Below, piece by piece: positions 21,660 through 36,600 of a stretch of DNA of 64,000 bases (within the stretch, counting starts at the first letter, position 1; each line of letters starts with the position of its first letter). The stretch comes from Isoetes taiwanensis (lineage: Eukaryota > Streptophyta > Lycopodiopsida > Isoetales > Isoetaceae). The notes under the pieces were generated by a model that saw only the letters and a list, made by a program, of their open reading frames with translations, was not told the origin of the DNA and searched no databases. The stretch covers positions 5,151,012-5,215,011 of the forward strand of contig JAJEKV010000046.1 in NCBI GenBank assembly GCA_021234155.1, given 5' to 3'. A program made the translations under genes and the position numbers.

Positions 21660-24600
21660 CTGCAACAAGATAGGTGTATTGAGCGGAACTTTTTCGGAAT
21701 CAAGTGGAAAAGGTTTCATTATAGATTATTTATAAGGTACATTTTGTTATAAATACAAGTTGCATGAGCATTTGGCATGATATGTTGGTCCATGAGTTCT
21801 GGAGTAGAGCTGTCAGTTTGTGCAATATTGATGGTATGGTAAGAACAAGGGGTTTTGAACAACTGGTTTATGGTATGTTAATTCAAGATTCTTAGATTGT
21901 CTAATTCATGTTGAATTGTTCGCTAATGTGTTGTTCTTGGGCTAGGTCTATGGTCATAAAACTTATAAAGCCAAACTTTCAAAGTTTTCATTATTTTTAT
22001 AGTTGGAGTCTGCTGTTATTCCATTTATGGACTTCTTCATTTAATTTTTAAGATTATTCTACCTGGATTATTTTCATGCAAAAGCTCCTGTTATGGACAA
22101 GAACATTTTTGTTACTATCATTGGGAATATATTCATAAGACAAGCAAAAGTTTGATTCTATAGGTGATATTTCCTTGAGGCTCTATCCGACTAGCAATTG
22201 ATACAGAAATACTGGTTGGATTGATACCAACTTCTATTATGTTTATTAACAAGGTATATTTGGAAAAAAATTCTCACAAGGTTTTAAGCAATGCACTATC
22301 ACAAATGTTAAGGCACCTATTTTTATGTCAAATAATTTAATGGGCTGTAACAAATAATTCAAAGAATCACTACTTTGATCATCTTAGAGCTACAAAATGG
22401 TTCTAAGAACTACAAAATGGTTTAAGAAGCGTATATTGAGAGGTTAAAATGGAGGCCCAATTATTGTTGCCCTCCTAGGACCTATGGAGAGGTCCATCTC
22501 ATACTTGGGGAATTGCATTGAGCAAATATAAACACATCCATGACCTTATGCCTCATGTTTACTATTTCTCTTGAGCTAATGCATAGTGTAAACATTTTTA
22601 CTATTTCTCTTGAGCTAATTTCATCGAGGTATTTGTATAGATGAATGCATGTGTGCTTCTAGAGGTTCTAAACATATGGAGGTTCTAAACCTTCAAGCAT
22701 AGGTATTGCTTTGGCTTTCACATGTCCGTACTTTTCTATTTGCAAACTTAGCATAATGTTTTTTGATAAAGAGAAATGTTCAAGGTTCAACTCATAGGTA
22801 TTGCTTTGGTTTTCACATGTCTAGAATTGATATCGTTCTAACTTAACATAATGTTTGATAAAGAGACAAGGCCGCCGCGATAAATTTCTTGTATTATAAT
22901 CCTGATAGAAGAACACCCACCTCAACATGCGTATATTGCATGCGTGAAAAGAGCACACCCTGGATGTTGACGAGTAAGATTACAAACAGGACATGCGAAG
23001 CAGAGGAATTGAACCTCCAGGCCGAGAAACCCAACAGTTAACAATCAAGAAATAGAGAGACTATAATTATGAAAAGAAAAGAAGGTTATCTACGACCGAA
23101 ATTATCTAAGCCAATGCCAGTCTGAAAAGCATCAAATGTTATTTCCCGCCTTCTCTCTATATTCAGACATAACATTGATTGACTAATAGCAATCGTGTGA
23201 CTTCTGTGGCTTCAAAATCCTAGCACGGACCTAAAATCGTTTCTTGGTGAGAACAAGGCATCTCACAGCAAGCTAAAGCTCTCTTAAAATTTTCAAGCTG
23301 CGACACACCAGAGCTACAACAATAGGTTGTGAATGAGAATAGAAGCAGCAATTAAACAGAAATGTGCAGTATAAAACTTTTCCTACACCATCATGACCAT
23401 GTATGAAGTTTTATTAGTGGCAACATAAATGGGACAAGAGCACAAACCTGACTTACTGTCTCAAATAAATTTCTGGATGCAGGCATTTCAGATGACTGAA
23501 TGCAAGAATACTGTCTCAATCTAGCAGTAACAAATGTCGCCAATCCTTTTATTAGGCACATCTGCAATTGATTATGCTGTTCCACCTCCTGTATGATAGA
23601 CTATAGCATAAGCATATATTCCAATGCACAAGACAAATACAAACAGAAGTAGCTCACAAAGCATGTACACATTGACTGATTAAGTACAACATAATCGCAT
23701 TGGCAATACAAAGTTCAGATGTGACGTTCTTGTTCTGTATGTGATACAAATCTGTTTCTCGTCATCTGCTAGCATCTCCTGTAGTTTTGTGTAGCCCAAG
23801 AGATAAGCATTTTAATGAGCAGACCAAATGGCACCATAGTATGGCTCCAAATATGGAATGTAGCAATCTAGTTTGTATTAAACAGTAAATTTTTATCATC
23901 ATCTCTTACAATTCTAAGCAATTCCATATTTGCAAGCATTTGCCTAGCTGTGAGTAGAAAAGAAATGGCATCTATGTGAAGGTAAATCTTTTACCACAAC
24001 TATCAAGGATATAGATCCCTACAATAGGGATGAGTCAATGGCCTGGGTTTCCAAATCTATGGCCATGGGATTGAGGTGATACCTTCATAAGATCTTTCTA
24101 GCAGTGTTTTTGCATGCGTTGCCTTTCTAAAGTAGAGATTTTGCAAGAGCGTCCAGTCAAAGAGAGCTCCAAATACAGTACTCTAAAGCTTCTAAGTATA
24201 TCTCAATCAAGGAGATGAACAACGAGCTCCCAACACAAAGAGGAAAAAACACACCTTCAAGTTCTGTTGTCTTTGAACTAAGGATTTTGATTGGCTCTCC
24301 TCCTCATCCACATTTGCGTACAAGGAGGTGCTTACCTTTCCACTCTCCTTTTCTTTCATCACTGTCATCAGACATTTATAGTTTAGACCAACAACTGGTG
24401 TGAACAAACAAACAAGACAAGCATACCCTCCATTGCAAGAAAACCAAACACCCTGGACTACTCATGCACAAAAACTTGCTTCGGAAAGTCCAGCAAAGTT
24501 CAGGGCCTTTTTGCACATGTTTTGTTTCCAAAATCATACAGCGACATAAGGTGGTGAATGACATATAAAATAATGCATATCTAAGTTATGGAATAAGAGG

Positions 24601-24660
24601 GCATATAGACCCATGCAGCCCGTTCCCCCCTGCAGCTAAATAATGGTCCAAAACGCTGCA
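21660..24660. other. Intergenic or 3' region of IFT81
   Basis: The region is mostly AT-rich. On the minus strand, open blocks at about 23440-23590 (VEQHNQLQMCLIKGLATFV, preceded by an acceptor-like caggag) and about 24235-24360 (EESQSKSLVQRQQNLK; LMTVMKEKESGK before a gtaagc donor) may be the remaining 3' exons of IFT81, but neither could be matched confidently. Confidence 0.35.
22861..22888. repeat. Short GC-rich hairpin repeat, copy 3 (partial)
   Basis: The right half, ggccgccgcgataaatttc, is preserved. The left half is altered; a gataaagagaaatgttcaagg stretch lies about 95 bases upstream and may be a displaced left end. Confidence 0.5.
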
Positions 24661-24670
24661 GAGAAATTAC

Positions 24671-27600
24671 GTTCTTCTAACGATAAACCTAAACTTTGTC
24701 TTTCCAGTGATACTTCCTTGTAGCGATTGTTCTCCTGGTCACACTCATGGCGGGCAGACTCCACTTCAGCTCCTAGTCCAGCAATTTTCCTGCATACAGA
24801 CAGAATTTAGTTCAGTTTATAGTGCAATCCAGCAAAACCCAGGCCACTCTGGGGCTCGTTTAGATAGTTGCTTTTGGAAACAGAAACTACATGTACGACC
24901 TGCATTTTATGTAGAAGGAATGCAGGAAATGGAGCTCAAATAAGGAGCCCCAGATTGTGGCTAAAGCAAAGACAGAGGGAAGACTATATACCTTCTCAAT
25001 TGCCGTTAGCAATTTGCACGTTATAGCAGTTGCAGAAATTCAAAAAAGCAAGATCCAGGTGTTCTTTGGCATACCTTTTTCCACTTTGGCCACCTATTGT
25101 CCTAAAAGAAAATCACTTTTCCACTATAAAAATAAGACATGTCTTATTTAGGTTCGGATTGTAAATGGAGTCTTATTTTATTCCGGGGGATCTCCCCGCC
25201 GTAAAATAAGACACCTAGTCTTATTTGAAGTCTTATTTTTTCATGGTTTTCCACTAGTATTTTAGTGGTGTCATATGTTATGACTACCATGCAGTGGAAA
25301 AGCAAGTTTAAATTTGTGTGTCTCATTTTTAGCCCTGGAGTCACAAATGATGTCATATATGGTATATGACAATCATATTTTGCGACTAGTGTGGAAAAAG
25401 GGCCTTTCACTTGCATGTCTAGAATTGCTTACAAATGGACATGGTTTGTGGCCGCTTAGAATGTATGACAGGGACTACCGTTTGAAGCATGTACACAGGG
25501 AAATGTGCCGCTTTTATTTTCCTATGGATGAACCTTCATGAGCACATTCTGTACAGCAGTATACAAAATGCAAATATTGGTGTCGTAGATCCGAGAATCT
25601 CCTGTGGACAATATCATCTTTCTTTATATTCTGGATGTGGAGAAAAATTCAATCCTTTTCCAACCTACATTAGTAACACTGAAAGGGATTCTCAAAAATC
25701 TACTAATATTTTAAGGATGAGCACGAAGAAGAGCTTTTCATTATTCTTCAAGCCAAATTTGCTGAAAATGGAACAATTTTGACAAAGCAAAAAACAGCTA
25801 CGCAGGGCCTATGACGCAAAGTAGGACAGCCCAAATGAAGGCACAATGTAATGTTGTGCTTATGGCAGAGATTTCATTCCCTAGTTTTGATGAAGCTAGT
25901 AAAGAACCCGTATAACAGCAGGCTATGTGTGCTGCGCATGATTAACTGCAAAAGAATTATAGATGGGGACTCTTGTAACTACGGACCCTTAAAAGATGCC
26001 GAAAGGATAGCTGAATATAAAAAATCTAACAAATCTTCCTTTTGTATTTTCAAACATGCAATGACATAATACTTACCGTTTAAAGAATGAGTATACTTCA
26101 GAGTAATGATGTTTCTTCTCCAGATGAACGATTTCAGTTTGCTCTAAAGTTGTTTTAAGTTTTTGAAGCACTTTGACCTTTGGTGCAAGTTTTTGCTTAT
26201 GTTCGTTAATGGTTGCAGCAACTTCACGTATAAGGGTACATAGTGAATCAATTGCTTTTTCATCATCCTGATGCAACCGTTGCACTGGATCTGTAAGAAG
26301 CTGTTGAACTATCAACAATCAACATAAAGTAGTGATAGCATGTTAGGCAGAAAAAATATGATAGTAAATATGGTAAAGTCCAGCATTAATTGCAAGAAGA
26401 AAACTGGGATAAACTGAAAAAGATCTGATGGATACTAGCTTCTTTTAATCACTGGAATTCCGGAGAGACTAAGACTGTTGCAACAATGAAGAAACTTCTT
26501 ATTTAAGCCTGAGGTTGTCTATTTCACCTATGATGAAATGAGAACTCATTGTGTCCTATTTGCTATCACTAGTTACTTAGGATATGCAATAGCCATGCCT
26601 CACTGAGTAGCCAAGGAAAAAACTGACTTCCAGGCCATCTATGAGATCATATTATTCTTAAGCTATTTTATTTAGCCCACTTGTCGACCCTTTTAGATCA
26701 ACAGTGATGCTCAGAAATAAATCCAGCAGATCCAATGAAAAAAGAACTACAAGACCTTATATCCTAGTGCATTTAGCATGGCACGCATTGTGCCTGTGAA
26801 AGTTTTTCTTTAAGGTTCTTCATCCAAGTATACACTAATGCTAGGACAGAAAAGAGGCTCTCAATGTCAATATTCTTTATCAGAAAAGCTCTGACCTTCT
26901 TGGTTCCTTTCTATTGTATTGCTAGAGATTGCCAGGACTGAAACAGGACGTGTGCCACATTGGACTGAACCTATTGTTTATCATGTATCTCTTCAAACGT
27001 TGCTGCACCTGCTAGATTCTTTAAAATCAAATGAACCATATAGTGTGTCTTTTTTTTGTTGAATGCTCAACCATCAACATTCAACCAAAACTGGGTTAAT
27101 CATTCACACTTCGTAACATCCATTCCCTAAGTTTCGTGGGAACCAAGACATATAGACTTCTTCTAAGAACCAAGACATTGTTTAGCAGGAATGCATATTC
27201 CTTAAACTTCCATACTTAATTAACATCCATTCCCTAAGTTTCATTCATTCAATCAGCTGAAATTAGGATATTTGTCTTAGAAATATATAGGGTTCTTCTA
27301 AGAACCAAGACATTTTTAGCAGTAATGCATATTCCTTAGCGCCAACGAATTATATGCATTCTATTTCTAACTTAATTTTATAGTTATTCAGCCTAGAACA
27401 GACCTGCAAGAATGTTTTCCTGTGAAGCAAGATGTGGCATTGCAGATAATTGTTCCTCAAGTATCATTTGTGTCCTCCTCAAAACTTTCTTCTCTGCATG
27501 TAGATCGTCTATCTCTTTTTTCATGGATTTATACATTGTGCTCTTCATTCGTAGTGACTCCACATATTGCTTGAGCTCCTGGCCATGTCGTAAAGTACCT

Positions 27601-30600
27601 TTGACCTATCATGAGTAAGCCTGTTCAATTTGTGGTATCTGAAGTCACTAGAAAAACAAAAATTATGAAATGTAAAAAAACACTAGCAGCACCAGAGGCT
27701 CTTTTGAATTTGCAGCTTGAATCAGGTTGAACAATGGCTGAGAATAGGAATTCTTAAGCAATGGTTGGCTGGGCACCGCATCTGCAGGTATTGCTTCATA
27801 CAAATACATGTCCTAAATGCCAAACTATTCAATAAGGGAGGTTCCTGTAAGCTTGAAATAACGGCCGGAACAAGTACAAATGAATGTGAAATCTCATGAT
27901 TCAAAACTAACCGATTCAAAGGCATTCAATAGTGTATACATAACTTCTCATGAAAAATCACCTCTTTTGCAATCTTGACTTTATTATGGCATTCAATCAT
28001 GAGATGATCTTTCTGCATTTTAAGTAGCGTGAGTGCCTCGTAAGCATCCTTTAACCTCTCCGCAGTTGCAGTATTGAGTTCAGCTTGCTCAGAATGTGGA
28101 GCTCCTTCCCTTGTTATTGCTGAAAGAGAATGCATCTTTTTCCCAGCTATTGACTTTTTACGTAATTGCTTCAATTCATTATTTGCTGCCAAAAGCTTTG
28201 CCTGCAAATTTAACGAGTACAGCAAACCAATAAAAAAGAATGTAGATGTTTAAGATTGTCCTCCTTTAGCCTGCTCAGCTGCAAACAGATTGGAGTAGTA
28301 ATTATGCAGGAAAGGATGATTTAGCCATGGGTCTGAAAAATCTTCGGCTCTGGACCTTTTCTTGTAATGAGGCATTGAGACATCAGGCATTTCCACATGC
28401 GTGTTATATTCAATCTCATGGAATGGCCTGCCCCCTGTCTAACTTAGGCTTTCAGGCTCGCAATACAAGCCTTGAAAAATAACATTTCTTCAAGTAATAG
28501 ATAAGCACACCATATAACATTTATGAAAATCTCGTTAATTCTTCTTTATCCAGCCCTTTGAAATTGTTATTCTCCAGAAAAAAAATGCAAATGAGTCACT
28601 GAGTCATCCAAGCCAACATTATTAAGATCCAACAACCACAGGATATTATAGTAGATTACAACTTACCTGAATGTTTCCAACTTTTTCCTCACCATGCCCG
28701 GTATCAGAAAGTGCATATTCAAGAGCTTGAAGATGGATCCTTTTGTTCTCTACCTCCTATTTCTCATCACACTGAAGTGAGTAACAGCATACAGCCAAAC
28801 AAAGATGTGAAATGAATCTTCTAGAATGATTAGAAGTAAACATTAGGTACCCATGATATAATGCTTGCTGAATTTAATGTGAAACCTCTGCAGGTTGAAT
28901 TTGCCTTTCAAACAGTGACTATTTACATAAGTTACGCCGCTTTGGACAATCACAACTTCCGTGGTTGGCATATGTGTCATCTAAAGCATTGGCAGACCAC
29001 GGAAAGCTGTTGGTTCTCAAGGACATCTAAATTGTTTGAGGAGATGAGCTTCTCTATGGGAAATATTCCACTTTTCAATACCATTTAAGGGCTGATAATC
29101 TGAATTTTACTCAGCAAGAAGATAATCAGCTTATATGCCATGATCTGGAGTGGTTTAGACCTGCCTGTTAAAGAGAAATTCTATAAGGACAGCTTCCTAA
29201 ATATTTCAGCAGATGGTTTCATCATAAGGCCTGGATATATGGATATTGACCTGCCGAATAAAGTGAGATACTCTATGGGACAGTTTAGAATGCCATTTCA
29301 CCAGCTGGAGATTGAGGTTTGTAGCGCGAAAAACATTAGTCGTGAAGGTCGGAAATGCCCAATGTTTGATCCAAACATGGTTGAATCAGAAGAACATTCA
29401 ATTTTACCTGCCCAACCTACTAGGCAGATACCGTTGTCTTTTTGAGACCCCACAGCTCTATGGCAGCTGGTGGGATATTACAATAGCAATGTGTCTCTCA
29501 CTTTGTATATGAACTATCCCTAGAAAGGAGAAACATACTCAAACAAAAAGAATCCAATGGGCTTGAAGCAAACAGAAATAACCAATTTCTTTTCATCTGA
29601 GTCAAATGATGATAAGATGATGTTGGAGGCATCACAGATCTGACCCTAAAGGTGTCACTTTGGCACTGTCTATGAATCAGCAGTTGCAAAACATAAAAGG
29701 TCTTTCCAGAAGAGGCCGAGTGTCAAGCCTCAAAGCAAGTCAAAAAGTGGTATTATGAATTACTTTGCAGCAGTCACGGGAACAAATGTGCTACTCCCAT
29801 CAAACCCTACCTGAGCAGATCTTTACTATAAGTTCTGTTAGATTAGTATGTATGTCTGTATACCTTAACAGAACAGGAGAGTTTTCCTCCTGGAGGTCTT
29901 AAATACTGTATGTGTTATGGTCTCATAGACCCTTTGGGTCTTCCATAGACCTTAATAAATCTTTCTTTCTAATGAAAACTGAAAACACTTATAATGATGT
30001 GTGTATATTTATCTTCAGCAAACTGTCGCATTAGAGTTTGAAACACTTGGAGTCATTTTTTAAGTAAAACTGCATGTCTCTCAAATACTAACCTTTGGAA
30101 GCTTGGATTTTGCTAAATACCGCAGCATTGAACTGTCTTCTGACATCTTTTGGAGGATAACAGCTGTTGGGCACAGCGTAAGAGCTCGCACCTGCTCAAG
30201 CCTCAGCCAAGCTTTTTCATGCCTTGCTGAAACATGAACAACCTTCGATTTACCAAAAAGCCAACAAAATCAAATAGATATACAAGCTTGCACTCAATAA
30301 ATTGGGTAGACAGTATGAGTGCCATTTGATGGCTATAAAAGATGCTCCCATAGCAATGATGGGACACAAGAATCCGATGGTAAAATCCTTCAAGGCTTGA
30401 GATCTTAATCTATATACTCGTATCTATATACGTGCGACTATTACAAAGATAAAGTTTTAATGCCTACCAAAGACCCTTAGATTCGATGGGACCAAATAAA
30501 TACCAGTTATTTTATCATCTAATCTCCTGGCTAGGCAAAACAAAACGGCAATAGGAAATCTTAGAATCTATATCTGACTTTAGCTGACTACGAGAGAGAA

Positions 30601-33600
30601 GGTGAGCGTGCAAATGTGAATTTGTGACTTTAAGTTGCCACTTTATGATGATGCAGCACAATCTTAGCCATGACGACATGGCAAGATCACAACCAGTCAT
30701 GCTTAGTTAAAGTGAGAAGTTAACACCCCTTCTGAAATTGAACTATAAATACTAAAAATAAGCTGGACATGAGAACAGAGATTTATCTATATATGGCTGT
30801 TGTTGTAGCTGAACTCCCTATAGCTTCTTGAACATGTAAACTTTGTTCCATTGAGAGGTTTCATGTAGGACAGTGGAGTACATCAAGAACTATAAGCTGC
30901 AACTGTTCCCTCACAAAGCAGACTTTGAGATCTAGGGATGAAATTTATAGTCTTTGATAAGTGCATTGCTCCAGAATTGTCGGAATATAGTTTGACTGTG
31001 AATAGGTTGTAAGTCTAAGAAAGATCTAGAAGTAAAAAAATCCCCTAAGTGCTAGCAAAAAGAGGTTTGAGCTCGGCTTCTATGGTACTTGTGTAGTTTG
31101 TTTGCATGATGTCCAAGTGACATCCCAAGCATCTTAAGTCGAGATCATTCCCACAATGTTCTGCATCTGTATAAAAATAAAGCTCCAGATATGTTTGTTG
31201 ATGATAGATCAGACCTTCATAATGGACCTTCGAGGATAGAATCCCAGTTGCTTGCTAATCAGACTGTTTAGGTGCCTGCATAAATCTAACGCAAAAGCTA
31301 CGTCTGGTCGAGTGATGGTGATGCATCAAGAGTGAGCTTGATTCCTGCGTCAAAAGGATTAATATAATAGCAGGTTTGCAGTTGGTCATAAGACACTTCT
31401 CTAACCCCTTCTTCGTGTACTTGGTTTGTGTTAGATGAATATAGGTTGGATGGGTGTCAGACCTCAACCCCCAAGCAAAAATGTAAAGGGCCTAAATCTG
31501 TGATTTTGAATACTTCCTTGATTTGCTGCTTAATCTGTGTATCTCATTCACGGCATGTGGGGATGGACATGACAGCCAAGGAATGGGCATATATAGAACG
31601 GTTTTCAGATAAGTTTCTTATCAAAATGATTATGAGCAAGGCAACAGTTCCTCACTCGATCATTTTAGCAGACTTTGCAGCTGCCTCTCCACAACTGGAC
31701 GCAGCATTTGAGCTTGTAACTTATATGCATAGAGTGTGTCAGCTTGGGACTTCGCAGCAAGGTCAAAGTAAGCTTCCTTGACTTGCTTTTACATCTTCAC
31801 AAAGGTGAGCTGAAACAGGTGTACAAGGATGCTGGTTTGCAAAAGCGTCCCATTGGGTTGCAGTATGGGATTAGATCTAAAAGCATTGCCTCCCTTTGAC
31901 TTCAATGTGGGCACAATTAATATTACAATCAAACCTTGCTAAAAAGAGGCTCCAAAGATGTGAACCAGCTGATTCGGCATGTTCTGGAACATCTATATAT
32001 ATCTTGGACATGGCTGGGCCCAAGGATGCTTCCCGCCAGCCAAGATGCAATTCTATAAGGATTACTTTTTTCATATCAATGCCCAGGGTACTTGAATATC
32101 CACTTATCAAACAAAGTGAGGCATGCTATAGGTCAGTTCAGGGTATCATCCCATCAGATTGAGATTGAGGCTGGGTGGGCCAAAAATTGAATGCTCGAAA
32201 AGGATCTGCAGGCTGTATTATTTGAATGAAATCGAGGATGAGGAGCATTTCGTTTTCATATTGTTAAATATCATCATTTTGGTCTTTTGCAAGTTTACCT
32301 GTCAGTTGGGTGGATGCTTGGCAGGGTAATATGATTTTGGCCAAAAACACTTGGCAGTCAGCTATCCTGGCATTGAAATCGCCAAATTCTACAGACAATT
32401 AGGTAGACTTTACTGAACTCCTTGTCAGCAAACTCTACCAGATCTTATAGAGTGCGAGAAAGGGAGAAGAGCGCTCAATTGCCTCTTTGTCTGTGTACTT
32501 TGACTGGTGTGAAGGGAAGTAGCGAGCTGCTATGTACAGGTCAGAGGGGTGACGCCTATTGATCTTGACTCAAACGAAATGTTCAAGCTATTTCTTTTAA
32601 TCAGCTTTACAACCCCTGCAACTTCAAATTTAAAATAGATTGCTACACCATCTGATTTCCTTGGTGATGATTTTCGCATACAAAACCTCCAATTCTAACA
32701 AGATTTTGGAACTTTCTATGATGCCCGAAGCAAGATTACCATGTAGGCCACTTAAATGAAATTGGGTTTCATTACCTTTACAATGAAGATGAATGCATAA
32801 GACAAACCACGACCTACATAGATCACACAAATTACTTTGCGAGGTAACCTGTCCCTTCTGTTATGTGTCCTTCCTATATTGAACTGTAAACGAATCAAAG
32901 CAGGGGTGCTTCTTACTTGCATTCATGGAAAGTATGTCACGGTGCTCTTCAATGGATGCTTGAATACTTTCTTCCTCACTTGACTCGGCCCTCAAAACCT
33001 CAACCAATTCTAGCATTTGCTCCCACTTATCAATGTTCTAGTACACCAAGCAGCAATATTCAAAATAATATACGCGACGCGTTTATAAAAATTAAAATTG
33101 CGATGCCAACTCAGAGAAGTGCTATAATAATATAAACCCCAAAACTCAATTAGCAAAGTTGTAAAACGTCAAGTAGTTAACCAGATTCTAAGCTACTAAT
33201 CACCACCACCAAACACAATGATTGTCTTTTGTCATTTCAGATGACCTTATTTACATTGAGCTTGCTTATGTGATTTGGACAAGTATCTAAATCTAAATAT
33301 AAATTCAAGTCCTCAAGCATAGACAGCATAATTACCTGGGTTTTGCATCTAAGCTTAGAAAGTTTTGATACTACGTGGTCCCTCTCAGCTTCCAACTCCT
33401 GTACTTTCTCTGTCAATAGAAGTGGCTCATATTTCATGTTCATTTGTTGCACATTTTCTCTCCTAAAATGATTGGCTTTAAAGGTCTCTTGTAAGCTGAG
33501 GCATTGCGCCTGCAAAGATATTACATCTTCATCCATGGAGAGGTCTGGTGGTATTTCAACATCCACTAAAAATTGAGCAAGATAAGCTCTTTTCTTCAGC

Positions 33601-36600
33601 ATTATTATCTGTATAGTAATAGCAACCGTTATGTGCTTCCCATTAAAAAGTGGCAAGAAAAAATAAGTTTTATGTATAAAAGTAGCTTCACAATAAATGA
33701 AATGCCTATATCCAGGACTACTTTCAGAGCAAGTAAATTCTCGATAATATCATAAGAGGGCCCCTGATGCTGCACAATGCCAGTAGAAATGTGTACTTTC
33801 CAGTCGGAAGTATAAGAAACCAGACATATTGTGTTGTCAAAGTGGAAGTAATGGTCGAACAACTAAACCTCTTCACCATACGGGAATTCTTTTACTGCTT
33901 TTTCTATACACACATCCCATTCTTTCTAAACCTGTGATTTTTAGGCTGTCAAATCTGAGAAAACACTCCTGGTAACAACAATGCTGGTGATATCTATCTA
34001 AACTAAGCATAAGAGTCATGATTGCTAGAATAGGTTGGTATAGGCAAAAAGATAGCATGACCGATAACAACATGCAGTGTATAAGATAGATATTCCTTTG
34101 TACTGTGATTCTTCTCATAGTAGATAATGGTCATAGTATCTGTCATTTCCCACAAAAGATTTATCACGTGAAATATGAGACATTAGTTTTCCTTCAAATA
34201 TGGTGCAAGTTGACTAAATTGATACTCTTATAAGATGGTAAACAAACCATGGATAAACTTCATTCCTATAGTGGTATTTTGCAGCCCAACGCTGAAGATT
34301 GCTGTGGGGGCAACAGTCTTAAGCAAAGATTTATCATTTGAAGGTTTTGTCTACAAAAAAGCAGGGTTTCATTTGACTAAATCAAGTATCAAATATTGGT
34401 TATCGTTGAACAATATGCAAGTTAACCTGATTGGTAATCTCAACAAGGTTATATGCGGATCAAGGAAAAACCTTATGTCTATGGCGGTTGTTTGCAGCCT
34501 GGGGGCTGATCCTTCATGAAACTCTAAGATCCATTATTGGATTCATCATAACTTCACAAACTGGTTACTAAAGAAAAGAGTATAGACCTAAGCAGCTCGA
34601 ACAGGCCTATCCACTTCTTCCTTCTTACCATGCACTTCTTCCTTCATGGCCCCATGAGCTTTTAATTTCTTGCTGTACAATTTTTACTTTCTCTCTTGCT
34701 AGGGGAATAAGGACTTATGCCATCTGTGCCAGAAGCTGCTGTGCTTTTTGAATCATTTCAACAATGAAGTCTAATTCATTGCCCATTGAAGCTGCTTCCC
34801 TGAAGCCTCCTGCTTTTTACTGCATTGCATAAGCCATTGCATCCAATTGATTAACAAGAGCACACATTGCATCAGAGGACCTAATTTCTATCGCCTATCA
34901 TCGGAAACTGATATAAAGCATGGCCCTTTCCACTATGAAATGCCCCCAAACTTCTGATTTGCACTTGATGTTGCACAATGAAAAAATGTTCCTTGATACA
35001 ACTTTGCAAGTCTGTTCAATGACACCACTAATTTTCACCAGTCTGATGCCCTTGGACATTGTTCATTTTAGTTAATTTTCCACAATGCAGAGAGATTTAC
35101 ATTTCTTATAGCCTTCACATTGCGTATAGATAATGCTTTTTCTTGCTTATCCTTCTTCTGAGTCCTCGACTTGCTACAGGCATTTCCAATTGAAAAAACA
35201 TTGGGCAGTAGATCCCCCATTCTACATTCTCATGTCATAGTAATTGATTTCTGCTTGGCATTAAATCCAGACAAGTTCATAGACACATATAATTATAATC
35301 ACGTAATGTCTTATTCTCCTTTATGCTGAAAATTTCAGACTTGAATTTCGCAATGTCCTTGTCCTTCAAGACCACCTCAGCATGAGCACTTTGATTCCTC
35401 TTTGAAAGAACTAGGAACATCCAACATGATGAAAAAGAGGAAAAAAAACCACACTAGGATTTTTGTTGGTCAAACATGGAAATAGCAGCTTGAAACATGA
35501 GCATTTGGAGTTCCAAGAAGCTAGGATCTGGGAATAGCACATCCAGCATTTCCAAAAACCCTAAACTTACTCACTGCATCAGCACAGCTTTATGTTGCTT
35601 TGATACACGTCCTGATGTATAATGGAGTAGATGGCAATGCCCATTCATTCATGTACAGGAATGAAGCAGTTATTGTACTTTAATACTTAAAATGTAGACC
35701 AGTTGTCTTGGGTGGCTGCCTGCTGGTATGTCATGGCATAACCTAAATATAGAACAGTGCTGGTATCTCATGGCATAACCTAAATATAGAACAGTTATAC
35801 AGGTAAACAGCAATGAGGACCACCCTAATGCGAGATCTAGACAGTATCTAGACCTAGACGTGTGTTTCCAATTAGCTTTGGGATGCTAGGGCTGTAGAAC
35901 TGGTAAAACCATATTAATCCCACGCTTCAGGGGTCCACAGCGGTACCTGTTGGCACATTGCCTATGAAGACGCACAGAATTTCGGTTCTAAAATTGTTAG
36001 ACTTTCTAGTTAATGTGCAAATATATGTGAACGGTACCTGTTGGCACATTGCCTATGAAGAAGCCGCAGAATTTCCGTCCTAGAGTTGTTAGACATCTTA
36101 GTTGATGTGCAAATATATCTTGTACATATGATGGATATGATAAGATTGAAAGGAAAAACTCATTCTGCTCCAACAAGGTACTCCCTGCTTCTGATCCTGA
36201 GGGAAAGAACAAGAGCATTGCAATTTGCGATCGGCAGAAATTGTCAATTCCTACTTCACGTGAAGCTGCTAAATGCCAAGAATGGCAACATGCAATGAAT
36301 GAAGAATATAAGGCTCTTAGATAATCTAGGTGCCATAAAAATTGTTGGTTTAGAATGCACGGAAATGCCAGGTGTCTTTTGCTGATTTTCTGAAGCAAAT
36401 AAAATTAAAACGAGAAAGCAATTATCTGCTAGGAATCATTAAGGATGACACGACTAGTTTGGAGCACACAACCCTACTTGACCAAGCATAAAAGCTTTCA
36501 CATATGTGCACCAGAAGATGAAAAACACAGGGAACAGCAGAATTGTAAGAAAGAATTCCACTTGGTTCTAATTATGTACCACAAAAGGATGTCTACATTA

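Noticed and set aside
36006-36398. Minus-strand 130-codon open frame in IFT81 intron 4 as an exon
   Set aside because: The plus strand here encodes a copia RT edge (CQEWQHAMNEEYKAL); the minus frame is its shadow and would break the IFT81 join.
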